Shown here in pieces: positions 29,997-37,782 of a DNA stretch of 46,238 bases. The DNA comes from Candidatus Magasanikbacteria bacterium CG1_02_41_34. Lineage in GTDB: Bacteria > Patescibacteriota > Patescibacteriia > Magasanikbacterales > UBA922. Made by a program: the position numbers and the translations under genes. Position 1 is the stretch's first letter, and each line of letters starts with the position of its first letter. Below the pieces are notes generated by a model. It was not told the origin of the DNA. It saw nothing but the letters and a program-made list of their open reading frames with translations, and made no database searches. The stretch spans positions 1 to 46,238 of the forward strand of contig MNVD01000031.1 in NCBI GenBank assembly GCA_001871445.1, written 5' to 3'.

Positions 29997-30019
29997 ACCC
30001 CGTAGCAAGCTGACGGGGT
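29997..30019 (-). repeat. Bulged hairpin, copy 2 (reverse orientation of 239-261)
   Basis: The 23 bases are the reverse complement of those at 239-261 with one substitution. The flanking bases also show partial similarity (on the minus strand CGGGGTGATTGATTGC beside CGGGGTAATTCATTAT). No transposase lies next to it. It fits a leftover end of an IS200/IS605-type element or a small REP-like repeat. Confidence 0.6.
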
Positions 30020-30154
30020 GTGAGAAGAGATATGATGTTGTCTCCAAAAGGGAAGCAAGTCTTCTTATCCAGAACGCATCTGGAGAAGATGTAATATATA
30101 TTCATACTACCATATATACATGTATCTGTACATATATATTTCTCAGAATTTTTC
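30020..30154. other. Intergenic stretch with small inverted repeats
   Basis: The gap between the metallophosphoesterase and the hairpin at 29997 has no reading frame of note. It contains TCCAGA-ACGCA-TCTGGA and an A+T-rich near-palindrome around 30107-30141. If copy 2 was an insertion, this may be its remains. Confidence 0.3.
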
Positions 30155-31129
30155 TTACTCCACCCTTAACAACACCACTTCTGGAGGATTGAACAATCTT
30201 GCACGCGGACCACTTTCTCCTGTCCCGCTGGTAACAAAGATCTGTGTATCTTCATCTACCTGATGTAGCCCTTGATACCAATCGATGGGGATTGGTTCAT
30301 TGAGTCGACCGATGGGACCAAAAAAAGGCAATCGTATCTGTCCACCGTGAGTATGTCCTGAGAGGACAAGGTCTATATCTTCTTTTGTGGCAAGCCATAC
30401 GGCACCAGGATTGTGGATGAGCGCAATTGTAGGTATATCCTTGGGTTTGTTTTTTAGTACATCAAAAGAAAGTTTTTTTGCAAGATATGAATCTCCTCCA
30501 AAAATCGCAATGTCTTGATCGTGGATTGTGGTGGTGACGAGTGTATTCGTCAGATAGTTAATTCCAATAGCTTTGAACGCACGCTCTGCTTCTTTACTGA
30601 TATCTCCAAAAAAGTGTTGTGTCTCTGTACTGGGACGTTTTCCTCCAATACCATACTCGTGATTTCCTGGAATTGCATATACAGGAATTTTGGCATCGAT
30701 AAGGCGAGAAAGTGGAGTAATGTAGATTGTTTCATCTATATCTCCAGGAGTATTGTCAAGTTGGTCTCCTGCAAGCATGACGATATCTGGATGAAGAGAG
30801 AGTATTCGGTCGACCACACGATCAACATGCTGATTTTGGTTGTATATACCAAGTTGAAAATCAGATACAAGGGCGATGGTAAATGGATGTTCAATGCCTT
30901 GTAGATCAATGGTTTGTTCGTGTGTAATGAGAAGACGTGGTTCTACAAAACTTCCATAGAGCATCAAGATTGCACCAAAACATAACAAAAAAACTGCTAT
31001 ATATGTCAGTCGTGGATGTTGATATTCCCAGCTTTGTGTTCGTTTTTTTGTACTATAATACAAAAAGTATGCTGGCAAGAGAGTGCTCACCAGACCAATG
31101 GCGATGAGCAAGTCAAAGTATACTTGCAT
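30155..31129 (-). CDS. Membrane-bound metallophosphoesterase (YkuE/YaeI type)
   Basis: A 324-residue protein with two N-terminal membrane helices (residues 3-25 and 41-60) and a calcineurin-like phosphoesterase domain. The metal motifs are Asp90 in SDFQLG, Gly121-Asp122 in GDQLD, Gly-Asn156-His157-Glu, His239 in LIHNP and His259/His261 in SGHTHGG. In most relatives the first motif is D-x-H; here it is D-x-Gln92. YkuE-like enzymes act on membrane lipids or nucleotides; the substrate is unknown here. It ends 25 bases before nothing else coding and lies just before the tRNA gene. Confidence 0.88.
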   Translation of the reverse strand: MQVYFDLLIAIGLVSTLLPAYFLYYSTKKRTQSWEYQHPRLTYIAVFLLCFGAILMLYGSFVEPRLLITHEQTIDLQGIEHPFTIALVSDFQLGIYNQNQHVDRVVDRILSLHPDIVMLAGDQLDNTPGDIDETIYITPLSRLIDAKIPVYAIPGNHEYGIGGKRPSTETQHFFGDISKEAERAFKAIGINYLTNTLVTTTIHDQDIAIFGGDSYLAKKLSFDVLKNKPKDIPTIALIHNPGAVWLATKEDIDLVLSGHTHGGQIRLPFFGPIGRLNEPIPIDWYQGLHQVDEDTQIFVTSGTGESGPRARLFNPPEVVLLRVE

Positions 31130-31142
31130 AGGGTTTCAATTG

Positions 31143-31224
31143 TGCCGCCGGTCGGAATCGAACCGACACGGATTTCTCCACACGATTTTGAGTCGTGCGT
31201 GTCTACCAATTCCACCACGGCGGC
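31143..31224 (-). tRNA. tRNA-Leu (anticodon CAA)
   Basis: On the minus strand the 7-bp acceptor stem is GCCGCCG/CGGCGGC with discriminator A. The D arm has GGTAGACAC; the anticodon stem CACGA/TCGTG encloses CTCAAAA, giving anticodon CAA. There is a long variable arm (TGGAGAAATCCG), typical of leucine tRNAs, and a T arm with GGTTCGATTCC. The 3' CCA is not encoded. It has a good promoter at 31249-31277. Confidence 0.95.
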
Positions 31225-31248
31225 TTTCTATACTGCAAAGTAGTCCAT

Positions 31249-31277
31249 ACTATAGCGAAAAATGGCAGGGTTGTCAA
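31249..31277 (-). promoter_or_regulatory. Promoter for tRNA-Leu
   Basis: On the minus strand TTGACA (31277-31272), 17 bases, TATAGT (31254-31249). The predicted start near 31242 is about 18 bases before the tRNA. It is divergent from and overlaps the region upstream of parA. Confidence 0.72.
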
Positions 31278-31282
31278 TTTTA

Positions 31283-31291
31283 TGATATACT
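31283..31291 (+). promoter_or_regulatory. Extended -10 promoter for parA
   Basis: TGATATACT, an extended -10 (TG-n-TATACT), ends 16 bases before the parA ATG, so the leader would be about 10 nt. No good -35 box is seen, which fits extended -10 promoters. Confidence 0.45.
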
Positions 31292-31307
31292 TTGATTTAG
31301 TTATTTT

Positions 31308-32075
31308 ATGGCTAAAATTATTGCTGTTGTAAACCAAAAAGGTGGTGTGGGAAAGACCACTACCGCCATGAACCTTGCCGCTCACCTCGCTGAACTTGGC
31401 AAATTTGTGCTTCTTGTGGATATGGATCCCCAAGGGAACGCAACAAGCGGTCTTGGCATAGGTATACATGAGTTGGAATATGGTGTGTACGAAGCCTTGG
31501 CAAAACAAAAACGGGTGCATGATGTTATTCAAAATACGACGCACGAGGGACTTCGAATTTTACCTGCTACGACCAATCTTGCTGGTGCAAACATTGAGCT
31601 TGTAGATATGGATCGACGTGAATTTCAGCTTTCAGACCTCCTTGGAGAAGTGACGCATGCATATGATTACATTATTATCGATTGTCCACCTTCTCTTGGA
31701 TTACTGACTATCAATAGCCTTGTTGCTGCGAATGAACTGTTGATTCCTGTACAAGCAGAATACTACGCACTTGAAGGGCTTGGTCAATTGCTGAAGACTA
31801 TTCATCTTATTCGAGAACATATCAAACCAAATCTTGAGATTCTTGGTGCGGTTATTACGATGTTCGATAAACGGACGAAATTGTCTGGTGACATCATGGA
31901 TCAGTTATATAAATATTTTCCTGATACTATTTTTAGATCCGTTATTCCTCGAACCGTACGACTCGCAGAAGCACCAAGTTTTGGACAGACGATTCTCCAA
32001 TACGATCCAAAAGGGAAGGGATCTCGCGCGTATGAGAGATTAGCAAGGGAGATTTTGGAGAAGCATCAGATGTAA
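31308..32075 (+). CDS. parA: Chromosome-partitioning ATPase ParA (Soj)
   Basis: A deviant Walker-type ATPase that moves ParB-DNA complexes along the nucleoid. The Walker A is KGGVGKTT (11-18) with the signature lysine, DMDPQGNATSGLG is Walker A', and YIIIDCPPSLGLLT is Walker B. The 255 residues match Soj rather than plasmid ParA with an N-terminal helix-turn-helix. It is followed by parB after a gap with a large inverted repeat. Confidence 0.95.
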   Translation: MAKIIAVVNQKGGVGKTTTAMNLAAHLAELGKFVLLVDMDPQGNATSGLGIGIHELEYGVYEALAKQKRVHDVIQNTTHEGLRILPATTNLAGANIELVDMDRREFQLSDLLGEVTHAYDYIIIDCPPSLGLLTINSLVAANELLIPVQAEYYALEGLGQLLKTIHLIREHIKPNLEILGAVITMFDKRTKLSGDIMDQLYKYFPDTIFRSVIPRTVRLAEAPSFGQTILQYDPKGKGSRAYERLAREILEKHQM

Positions 32076-32080
32076 ATTAC

Positions 32081-32185
32081 AAATTTCTAATTACCTAATT
32101 CACCTAATAAAATTTCAAAATAGTATCCCTCATTAGAATTTTTGCATTTTATTTTGAATTAGATAATTAGATGAATTAGAAATTT
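32081..32185. repeat. Large A+T-rich imperfect inverted repeat between parA and parB
   Basis: AAATTTCTAATT (32081-32092) is matched perfectly by AATTAGAAATTT (32174-32185), and further inward CTAATT and ATTTCAAAATA pair with their counterparts imperfectly. The arms are about 40 bases each. It looks like a set of CTAATT-type repeats that folded back on itself. It is not a canonical parS site. It might be a mini-element or have a role in parB expression. Confidence 0.55.
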
Positions 32186-32192
32186 ATAGCAT

Positions 32193-33053
32193 ATGGCTCT
32201 AGGCAAAGGATTGGATTCCCTCATTCCAACATACTCAAACAGAAAAATGGTACGCAAAGAAACCTCTTTTTCGGGTAATAGTGCAGACCGAGTATGGCAT
32301 ATTCCACTTTCTGATATTACCCCAAATCCAAATCAGCCACGAAAAGAATTTTCCCATGCTGAGATGGAACAGCTTGTTGCATCTATTAAAAAACATGGTG
32401 TGATGCAGCCTATAACTGTGACGGAAAAAGAAGATGGTGGATATGAAATTATTGCTGGAGAACGTCGATTCCGTGCCTCTACTATTGCAGAGCTTCCGAC
32501 TATTCCTGCGCTGGTTCGGAGTGCGACAGAGCAAGAAAAACTTGAGCTTGGTCTTATTGAAAATATTCAAAGACAAGACTTGAATTCTATTGAAGAGGCA
32601 TTTGCGTATCAGCGTCTCACTGATGAATTTGGCTTAACCCAGCAAGAAATTGCTGATCAAGTCGGCAAAAGTCGTCCGTTGATTGCCAATACAATTCGTC
32701 TGTTGGATCTTCCTGAAATTATACAAAAAGCACTTATCAACGGGCATCTGTCTGTTGGAAAAGCGCGCGCATTACTTAGTCTCAAGGATGAAAAAGAACA
32801 ACTGCAGATGTATCAAAATATGATGGGGACGACAGCAACAGTTCGCGAAGTAGAGCAAGCTGTCGCAGGTAAGGGGCAACAATCAAGAAAGGGATCTGTG
32901 CGTCGTGATCAACAATTCTCAAGTGCTGAAAAAATTATCGAAGATCGTCTTCGTGCAAAAGTACACATTAGTGGCAAAGGAGAAAAAGGAACTATTCAAA
33001 TTTCGTATTATTCTAAAGATGAGTTGAAACGACTTATTGAAGAGCTTTCGTAA
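32193..33053 (+). CDS. parB: Chromosome-partitioning protein ParB (Spo0J)
   Basis: A DNA-binding CTPase that loads at parS and spreads. The N-terminal MALGKGLDSLIPTY is typical of the ParA-contact region. The CTP-binding GERRFRAS and ENIQRQ follow, then a helix-turn-helix (LTQQEIADQVGKSRPLIANTIRLL, given as LTQQEIADQVGKSR and PLIANTIRLL), and a C-terminal dimerisation domain. The 286 residues are normal. No parS consensus was noticed within the window. Confidence 0.95.
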   Translation: MALGKGLDSLIPTYSNRKMVRKETSFSGNSADRVWHIPLSDITPNPNQPRKEFSHAEMEQLVASIKKHGVMQPITVTEKEDGGYEIIAGERRFRASTIAELPTIPALVRSATEQEKLELGLIENIQRQDLNSIEEAFAYQRLTDEFGLTQQEIADQVGKSRPLIANTIRLLDLPEIIQKALINGHLSVGKARALLSLKDEKEQLQMYQNMMGTTATVREVEQAVAGKGQQSRKGSVRRDQQFSSAEKIIEDRLRAKVHISGKGEKGTIQISYYSKDELKRLIEELS

Positions 33054-33061
33054 ACAGTAGG

Positions 33062-33104
33062 ATACGTAAAAAAAGGCATTTATACAATGCCTTTTTTTAC
33101 GTAT
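33062..33104. terminator. Perfect 19-bp terminator between parB and rel
   Basis: ATACGTAAAAAAAGGCATT (33062-33080) and its reverse complement (33086-33104) enclose a 5-base loop, TATAC. The A-run and T-run allow termination in both directions, serving convergent parB and rel. Confidence 0.82.
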
Positions 33105-33129
33105 GTTGCATATGTGCTGATTCTACTTA

Positions 33130-34608
33130 TTACTTATTTGGCAATACACTTTTTATCCAGCTCGTATGCTTTCGTTTTGCTGCATTTTTAATATGTGTTT
33201 TTGCGGTATGTGTTTTTACAAAGTGTATCCAGTCTTGATTTGGTTCTTTTCTGTTTTTATCGAGGATAATGTCAATGACATCTCCGTTTTTTAATTCTGT
33301 ATCCAGACTGACCATTTTATCATTCACGATTGCTCCATTACATTTGTTGCCTACATCAGTATGGATGTGGTACGCAAAATCTATAGGTGTTGCACCATCA
33401 GGAAGGTCAATAACATCACCCTTTGGTGTGAAAACAAAAATACGTGATTGCAAAAAATCAACTTTCATTTCTTCGAGGTCATTGAGTTTTGTGAGCATGT
33501 CTTTTTGAATTTCTGCGAGTTCTTTTGCCCATGCCACTTCCTTTTTTGGCATACGTGCTCCATGTTCATCGTAGTGCCAGTGTGCAGCAATACCAAATTC
33601 TGCCTCCTCGTGCATTTCTTGTGTTCGTATTTGAAATTCCACATGTTCTCCTTCTGGAGTAAACACCGTGGTATGAAGTGATTTGTACCCGTTTGGTTTT
33701 GGTTGTGAGATATAATCTTTGATGCGTCCTTTCATTGGTCGCCATATGTAGTGAAGTATACCGAGCGCGGCATAACAATCTGCAACAGTCGGTACAATAA
33801 CACGAATAGCGACGAGATCGTAAATTTTTGCTATCTGGTTGTCTTTACGAAGTAATTTTTGATAAAAACTATACAGGCGTTTTTCTCTGCCGTAGAGTTC
33901 TTTGACTGGGACGCCTGCGAGTGCAAGTTCTTTTTTTGCTGTATCTTCTATATGCTTCAAAAACTTTTCTTTTCCTGCCAATTTTTCTTCTCGAATTTTT
34001 TTTGTGCGCTCGTACTCTTTTGGATACACAAATTTAAATGAAAGATCTTCGAGTTGTCCTTTCATGTCTGCCATTCCAAGACGATTTGCAATTGGAGCAT
34101 AAATTTCTAGACTCTCGAGTGCAATACGATATCTTTTTTGTGGTGGAAGTGCATCGAGTGTAGAAAGATTGTGAATGCGATCTGCAAATTTGATAATCAT
34201 GACGCGGACATCCTCGGCCATTGCCACAAACATTTTTCGTAAATTTTCGATATAGCGTTCAACACCGCGATATTTCAATTTTCCTAGTTTTGTGATTCCT
34301 TCTACTAATTTTCTGATTTCTTGACCAAAGTTTTTTTCAAGTTCATCGAGTGTAACTTCTGTATCCTCTGGTACATCGTGAAGGAGTGTCGCCACAATAA
34401 TGACAGGATCAATTTTCATGTCAGCGACGATGTGGGCAGCACCAAGCGGGTGAATAATGTATGGTTCACCAGATTTTCGAAATTGGCCGTCATGCGCATC
34501 GTAGGCAAATTCGTAAGCAAGCTTGATTAAGTCTAGGTCTGCCTGTGGAGCGTATTCCCGTACCTTTTCGAGTAGGCCTTCTATTGTTTGTTTTTTTTGT
34601 TTTGTCAT
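33130..34608 (-). CDS. rel: (p)ppGpp synthetase/hydrolase, RelA/SpoT type without ACT domain
   Basis: It makes and breaks the alarmone (p)ppGpp. The N-terminal HD hydrolase has His53 and His77-Asp78 with the following Pro-Glu-Asp (LLHDVPEDTEV) and FADRIHNL; the synthetase has YDLVAIRVIVPT and KPNGYKSLHTTV; a TGS domain follows (IFVFTPKGDVIDLPDGATPIDFAY, read as VFTPKGDVIDLPDGATP). The protein ends at 492 residues, whereas typical Rel has about 730, so the zinc-finger and ACT regulatory domains are missing. This shorter form is often seen in reduced genomes. It may be less tightly tied to the ribosome. Confidence 0.93.
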   Translation of the reverse strand: MTKQKKQTIEGLLEKVREYAPQADLDLIKLAYEFAYDAHDGQFRKSGEPYIIHPLGAAHIVADMKIDPVIIVATLLHDVPEDTEVTLDELEKNFGQEIRKLVEGITKLGKLKYRGVERYIENLRKMFVAMAEDVRVMIIKFADRIHNLSTLDALPPQKRYRIALESLEIYAPIANRLGMADMKGQLEDLSFKFVYPKEYERTKKIREEKLAGKEKFLKHIEDTAKKELALAGVPVKELYGREKRLYSFYQKLLRKDNQIAKIYDLVAIRVIVPTVADCYAALGILHYIWRPMKGRIKDYISQPKPNGYKSLHTTVFTPEGEHVEFQIRTQEMHEEAEFGIAAHWHYDEHGARMPKKEVAWAKELAEIQKDMLTKLNDLEEMKVDFLQSRIFVFTPKGDVIDLPDGATPIDFAYHIHTDVGNKCNGAIVNDKMVSLDTELKNGDVIDIILDKNRKEPNQDWIHFVKTHTAKTHIKNAAKRKHTSWIKSVLPNK

Positions 34609-34629
34609 AGGACAAATGTGTATATATTC

Positions 34630-34658
34630 ATCCTAGCGTAGAGAAGAAAATTTTGCAA
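34630..34658 (-). promoter_or_regulatory. Promoter for rel
   Basis: On the minus strand TTGCAA (34658-34653), 17 bases, TAGGAT (34635-34630), ending 21 bases before the rel ATG. Confidence 0.5.
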
Positions 34659-34687
34659 GTTCTAGTCTTTTTTTATAAAAATATCCT

Positions 34688-35368
34688 TTATAATGACGGA
34701 CGTTGAGGCTTCTTTGTCTTGCAGGTTTGCCCTCCTTCGAGATCAGAAAAATCTCGTAAACTCTCCCATTTTTCACGAAAATCTGCTGCATCGAGATATT
34801 CTACAAAGGTATTGTATTGGGAATGTGATTTTTGTATGCGTGCTGCATGTTTGATAGGGCACCAGTATCGTTCAGTTCGTCCTGCGATTTCTGTTGCAAA
34901 GCGCATCAGATTATTGAAATAACTACAGTACAAGCAATTGAATTTTTCAAACCAGTTGAGATAGGGAAGTCGTTGACGGTCGTATACAAAATAGTATCGT
35001 GCTCTGACAAGAGGAATGTTGTACAAGCGGAATGCTACACGGTGGTATATCTCAAGGCCTATATGAAAAAGTATTGCTGGAATAATCATGCCATAGATAA
35101 ATGGCATACTGATAAGATGAGGAACACTAATTGGAAAAAAACTTTCGAGAAAACTAATTTTCCATGTTTTTAATTGTCCTCTTTTTTTCTTAAGTTCTGT
35201 AAATATATTTGTCTTTGCGTTGACAGCTTGCATCGCTCTGTCAAATGCTGCAAATACGTCATCACCAAGTTCTGAAAGTTTTTTTATTTCCAAGTCTTTT
35301 GTCTTGCCCAAACGTTCTTGGATATTTTTTAATCTTTTTTGTAGTTCTTGTTTTGTTTTATTTATCAT
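34688..35368 (-). CDS. Unknown membrane-associated protein with a CxxC cluster
   Basis: A 226-residue protein I do not recognise. The ATG at 35368 gives MINKTKQELQKRLKNIQERL, a charged helix up to residue 60; a hydrophobic segment lies at about 76-104 (FFPISVPHLISM, MIIPAILFHIGLEIY). After it comes a conserved-looking patch: Cys145-x-x-Cys148-Ser-Tyr-Phe-Asn-Asn, then Cys170 and His174 (RYWCPIKHA), which together could bind zinc, iron or another metal. One more cysteine is at 216. An alternative GTG at 35383 would add five residues. It is flanked by rel and topA, both in the same direction. No function is proposed. Confidence 0.7.
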   Translation of the reverse strand: MINKTKQELQKRLKNIQERLGKTKDLEIKKLSELGDDVFAAFDRAMQAVNAKTNIFTELKKKRGQLKTWKISFLESFFPISVPHLISMPFIYGMIIPAILFHIGLEIYHRVAFRLYNIPLVRARYYFVYDRQRLPYLNWFEKFNCLYCSYFNNLMRFATEIAGRTERYWCPIKHAARIQKSHSQYNTFVEYLDAADFREKWESLRDFSDLEGGQTCKTKKPQRPSL

Positions 35369-35407
35369 AATCGATGTTACCACATTCTACATAGAGAACA
35401 TGAGTAT

Positions 35408-35446
35408 ATCAACAAAGGTGCATATCGTATATGCACCTTTGTTGAT
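35408..35446. terminator. Perfect 18-bp hairpin after topA
   Basis: ATCAACAAAGGTGCATAT (35408-35425) and its reverse complement (35429-35446) enclose a 3-base loop, CGT. It begins at the topA stop. There is no classical T-run on the minus strand, so termination is likely but not certain. Confidence 0.6.
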
Positions 35447-37737
35447 TATTCACTTTTCTTCTTCTTTGCCCACTTTCGTTTTGGTTTTTTCTTTGCTTCC
35501 TCAATCAATTCCTGACATTGTTCAAGTGTGAGCGTAGTAGGATCTGTATCTTTTGGAATTTTTGCATTTATTTTGCCGGCTTTTATATATGGTCCATAGC
35601 GCCCCTCACGTATTTCTATTGTTTCTTCTGCATCAAATGTTTTGATCAATGCTTTTGCTTTTTTTTCTTGTTCTGCTTTTACTATTTCTTTTGCACGTTC
35701 AAACGTTATTGTATATGGATCGTCTTCTTTGATAGAAAAATACTCTTTGTCAATCTGGACATATGGTCCAAATCTGCCAATCGCCACAGTCATATCTTTT
35801 CCATCCGTTGTTTGTCCTATTACTTTTGGAAGTGACAATAAATGCATGGCTTCTTCCATCGTGACTGTCTGTACTGATTGTCCTTTGCCAAGACTCGCAA
35901 AGGTTGGTTTTTCCTCATCTTCTTTGTCACCGAGCTGGACAAATGGACCAAACCGTCCAATGCGTGCAAAGACTGGTTTACCACTTGTTGGATCTATGCC
36001 GACTTCTCGAATTTGGAGTGTATCTTCGCGGGAAAGTTCTTCTTCTTTTTTTACGAGATTGTCATGGAAGGGATGATAAAATGTTGCAATGATGGGTTTC
36101 CAATCCCGTTCACCTGTTGCGATTTCATCGAGATTTTGTTCCATGAGTGCTGTGAAATCATAGTCAACAATATCTTTGAAATGTTCCACGAGTAAATCAT
36201 TGACGACCATTGCGATGTCCGTTGGTTTTAGTCGTTTGTCTTCGAGTCGTTCTACATAGCCACGTGCTTCGATTGTCCCAATCGTTGGTGCATAAGTAGA
36301 AGGACGGCCTATGCCACGTTCTTCCAGTGCTTTGACAAGTGTTGCGTCTGAATAGCGTGCGGGGGGCTTGGTAAAGTGTTGTTCTGGTTTCAATGCTTCA
36401 CACAACAGTGTTTGTCCTTGTGATAATACAGGAAGCATTTCGTGTTTTATACTTTCGGGATAGAGGGCAAGCCATCCATCGAAGACGCATGTCTGACCAT
36501 TTGCACGGAATGTATATGTGAGTGCGGTAATATCAACTGCTGTTTTATTCAATTTTGCAGCGCTCATTTGTGTCGCAACTGCCCGTTTCCATATTAAAGA
36601 ATACAGCTTGAATTGATGGTCATCAAGATATTGTTTGATTGATTCAGGAGTACGTGCAGGATCTGTCGGGCGGATTGCTTCATGTGCTTCTTGTGCACCC
36701 TTTGCTTTCTTTGTATACACGCGTGGCGTATCGAGTGTATAGGTTGTACCGTATGTTTTTTGTACAAAGGTGTTTGCTTCTGTCAAAAACTTTTCAGACA
36801 AATTTGTAGAGTCTGTACGCATATAGGTTATCAGTCCTGTTGTTCCTTCTTCACCGATAGTGATTCCTTCGTAGAGTTGTTGTGCGAGTCGCATGGTTTG
36901 TTTTGCAGAAAAACCAGATACATTGTTTGCTGCCTGTTGGAGGCTGGATGTGATAAATGCTGGTGGGGGAGTTCGCTTTGTTGCTCTTTCTTCAATATGT
37001 GAAATCGCGTATGATGCACCATCAAGATCTTTCAAAATGGTATCGATAGTTCCTTTTTCATGCAGTTCCAATTTTTTGAGGGATTTCCCTTTTATTGCAT
37101 GAAGTTTTGCCACAACTGGATCTGGAAAACTTTTTTTTTCATCTTGAAATAATCCTTCGAGCGTCCAATATTCTTCTGGAATAAATGCTTGGATTTCCCG
37201 TTCTCGTTCAACAGTAAGTCGTACGGCGACTGATTGTACACGCCCGGCAGAAAGTCCTCGGGCTACTTTTTTCCATAAAAAAGGAGAAAGTTCGTACCCC
37301 ACGAGTCTATCAAGGATACGACGAGCTTGTTGTGCGTCAACCAATTTTTGATCAATAGTGCGTGGATGTGCCAGTGCTTCCTCTATAGCATGTTTGGTAA
37401 TTTCGTGAAAAACAATGCGATGCGCATCTTCTGGTTTTACTTTCAAAATATGTGCCAAGTGCCAAGAAATGGCTTCTCCTTCTCTATCTTCATCAGTTGC
37501 GAATATGATTTCATCGCTTTTGGCAGCAAGATCTTTCAGTTTTTTTACTTGGGCTGTTTTATCTTTGGAAATGGCATAGGTCGGCTCGAATGTCCCACCC
37601 TCAATATCTATCCCCATTTTGCTCTTTGGCAGGTCTCTGACATGCCCAAAAGAGGACTCTACATAGTAGTCCTTGCCAAGAAATTTGCTGATAGTCTTTG
37701 CTTTTGTCGGTGACTCAACGATAACAAGTTTTTTCAT
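35446..37737 (-). CDS. topA: DNA topoisomerase I
   Basis: It relaxes negative supercoils by single-strand breakage. The N-terminal Toprim domain has KKLVIVESPTKAKTI and TDEDREGEAI (81-90); the active-site Tyr305 is in GLITYMRTDST. The C terminus has GRFGPFVQLG and GRFGPYVQ repeats and RYGPYIKAG in place of zinc fingers, like several topA C-terminal-repeat families. The 763 residues are normal. Its promoter (37747-37775) would give a leaderless mRNA. Confidence 0.96.
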   Translation of the reverse strand: MKKLVIVESPTKAKTISKFLGKDYYVESSFGHVRDLPKSKMGIDIEGGTFEPTYAISKDKTAQVKKLKDLAAKSDEIIFATDEDREGEAISWHLAHILKVKPEDAHRIVFHEITKHAIEEALAHPRTIDQKLVDAQQARRILDRLVGYELSPFLWKKVARGLSAGRVQSVAVRLTVEREREIQAFIPEEYWTLEGLFQDEKKSFPDPVVAKLHAIKGKSLKKLELHEKGTIDTILKDLDGASYAISHIEERATKRTPPPAFITSSLQQAANNVSGFSAKQTMRLAQQLYEGITIGEEGTTGLITYMRTDSTNLSEKFLTEANTFVQKTYGTTYTLDTPRVYTKKAKGAQEAHEAIRPTDPARTPESIKQYLDDHQFKLYSLIWKRAVATQMSAAKLNKTAVDITALTYTFRANGQTCVFDGWLALYPESIKHEMLPVLSQGQTLLCEALKPEQHFTKPPARYSDATLVKALEERGIGRPSTYAPTIGTIEARGYVERLEDKRLKPTDIAMVVNDLLVEHFKDIVDYDFTALMEQNLDEIATGERDWKPIIATFYHPFHDNLVKKEEELSREDTLQIREVGIDPTSGKPVFARIGRFGPFVQLGDKEDEEKPTFASLGKGQSVQTVTMEEAMHLLSLPKVIGQTTDGKDMTVAIGRFGPYVQIDKEYFSIKEDDPYTITFERAKEIVKAEQEKKAKALIKTFDAEETIEIREGRYGPYIKAGKINAKIPKDTDPTTLTLEQCQELIEEAKKKPKRKWAKKKKSE

Positions 37738-37746
37738 ACAAAGCCG

Positions 37747-37775
37747 AGCATAGAGGAAGATCGTTTATTTGTCAA
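37747..37775 (-). promoter_or_regulatory. Promoter for topA, leaderless type
   Basis: On the minus strand TTGACA (37775-37770), 17 bases, TATGCT (37752-37747). Only nine bases separate the -10 box from the topA ATG, so transcription should start at or within two bases of it. Confidence 0.7.
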
Positions 37776-37782
37776 CCTGCCT

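Noticed and set aside
32076-32192. parS site between parA and parB
   Set aside because: The inverted repeat is A+T-rich and does not resemble the TGTTTCACGTGAAACA consensus.
33062-33104. Perfect 19-bp palindrome as a mobile or recombination site
   Set aside because: Position between convergent genes and A/T-run ends explain it as an ordinary bidirectional terminator.
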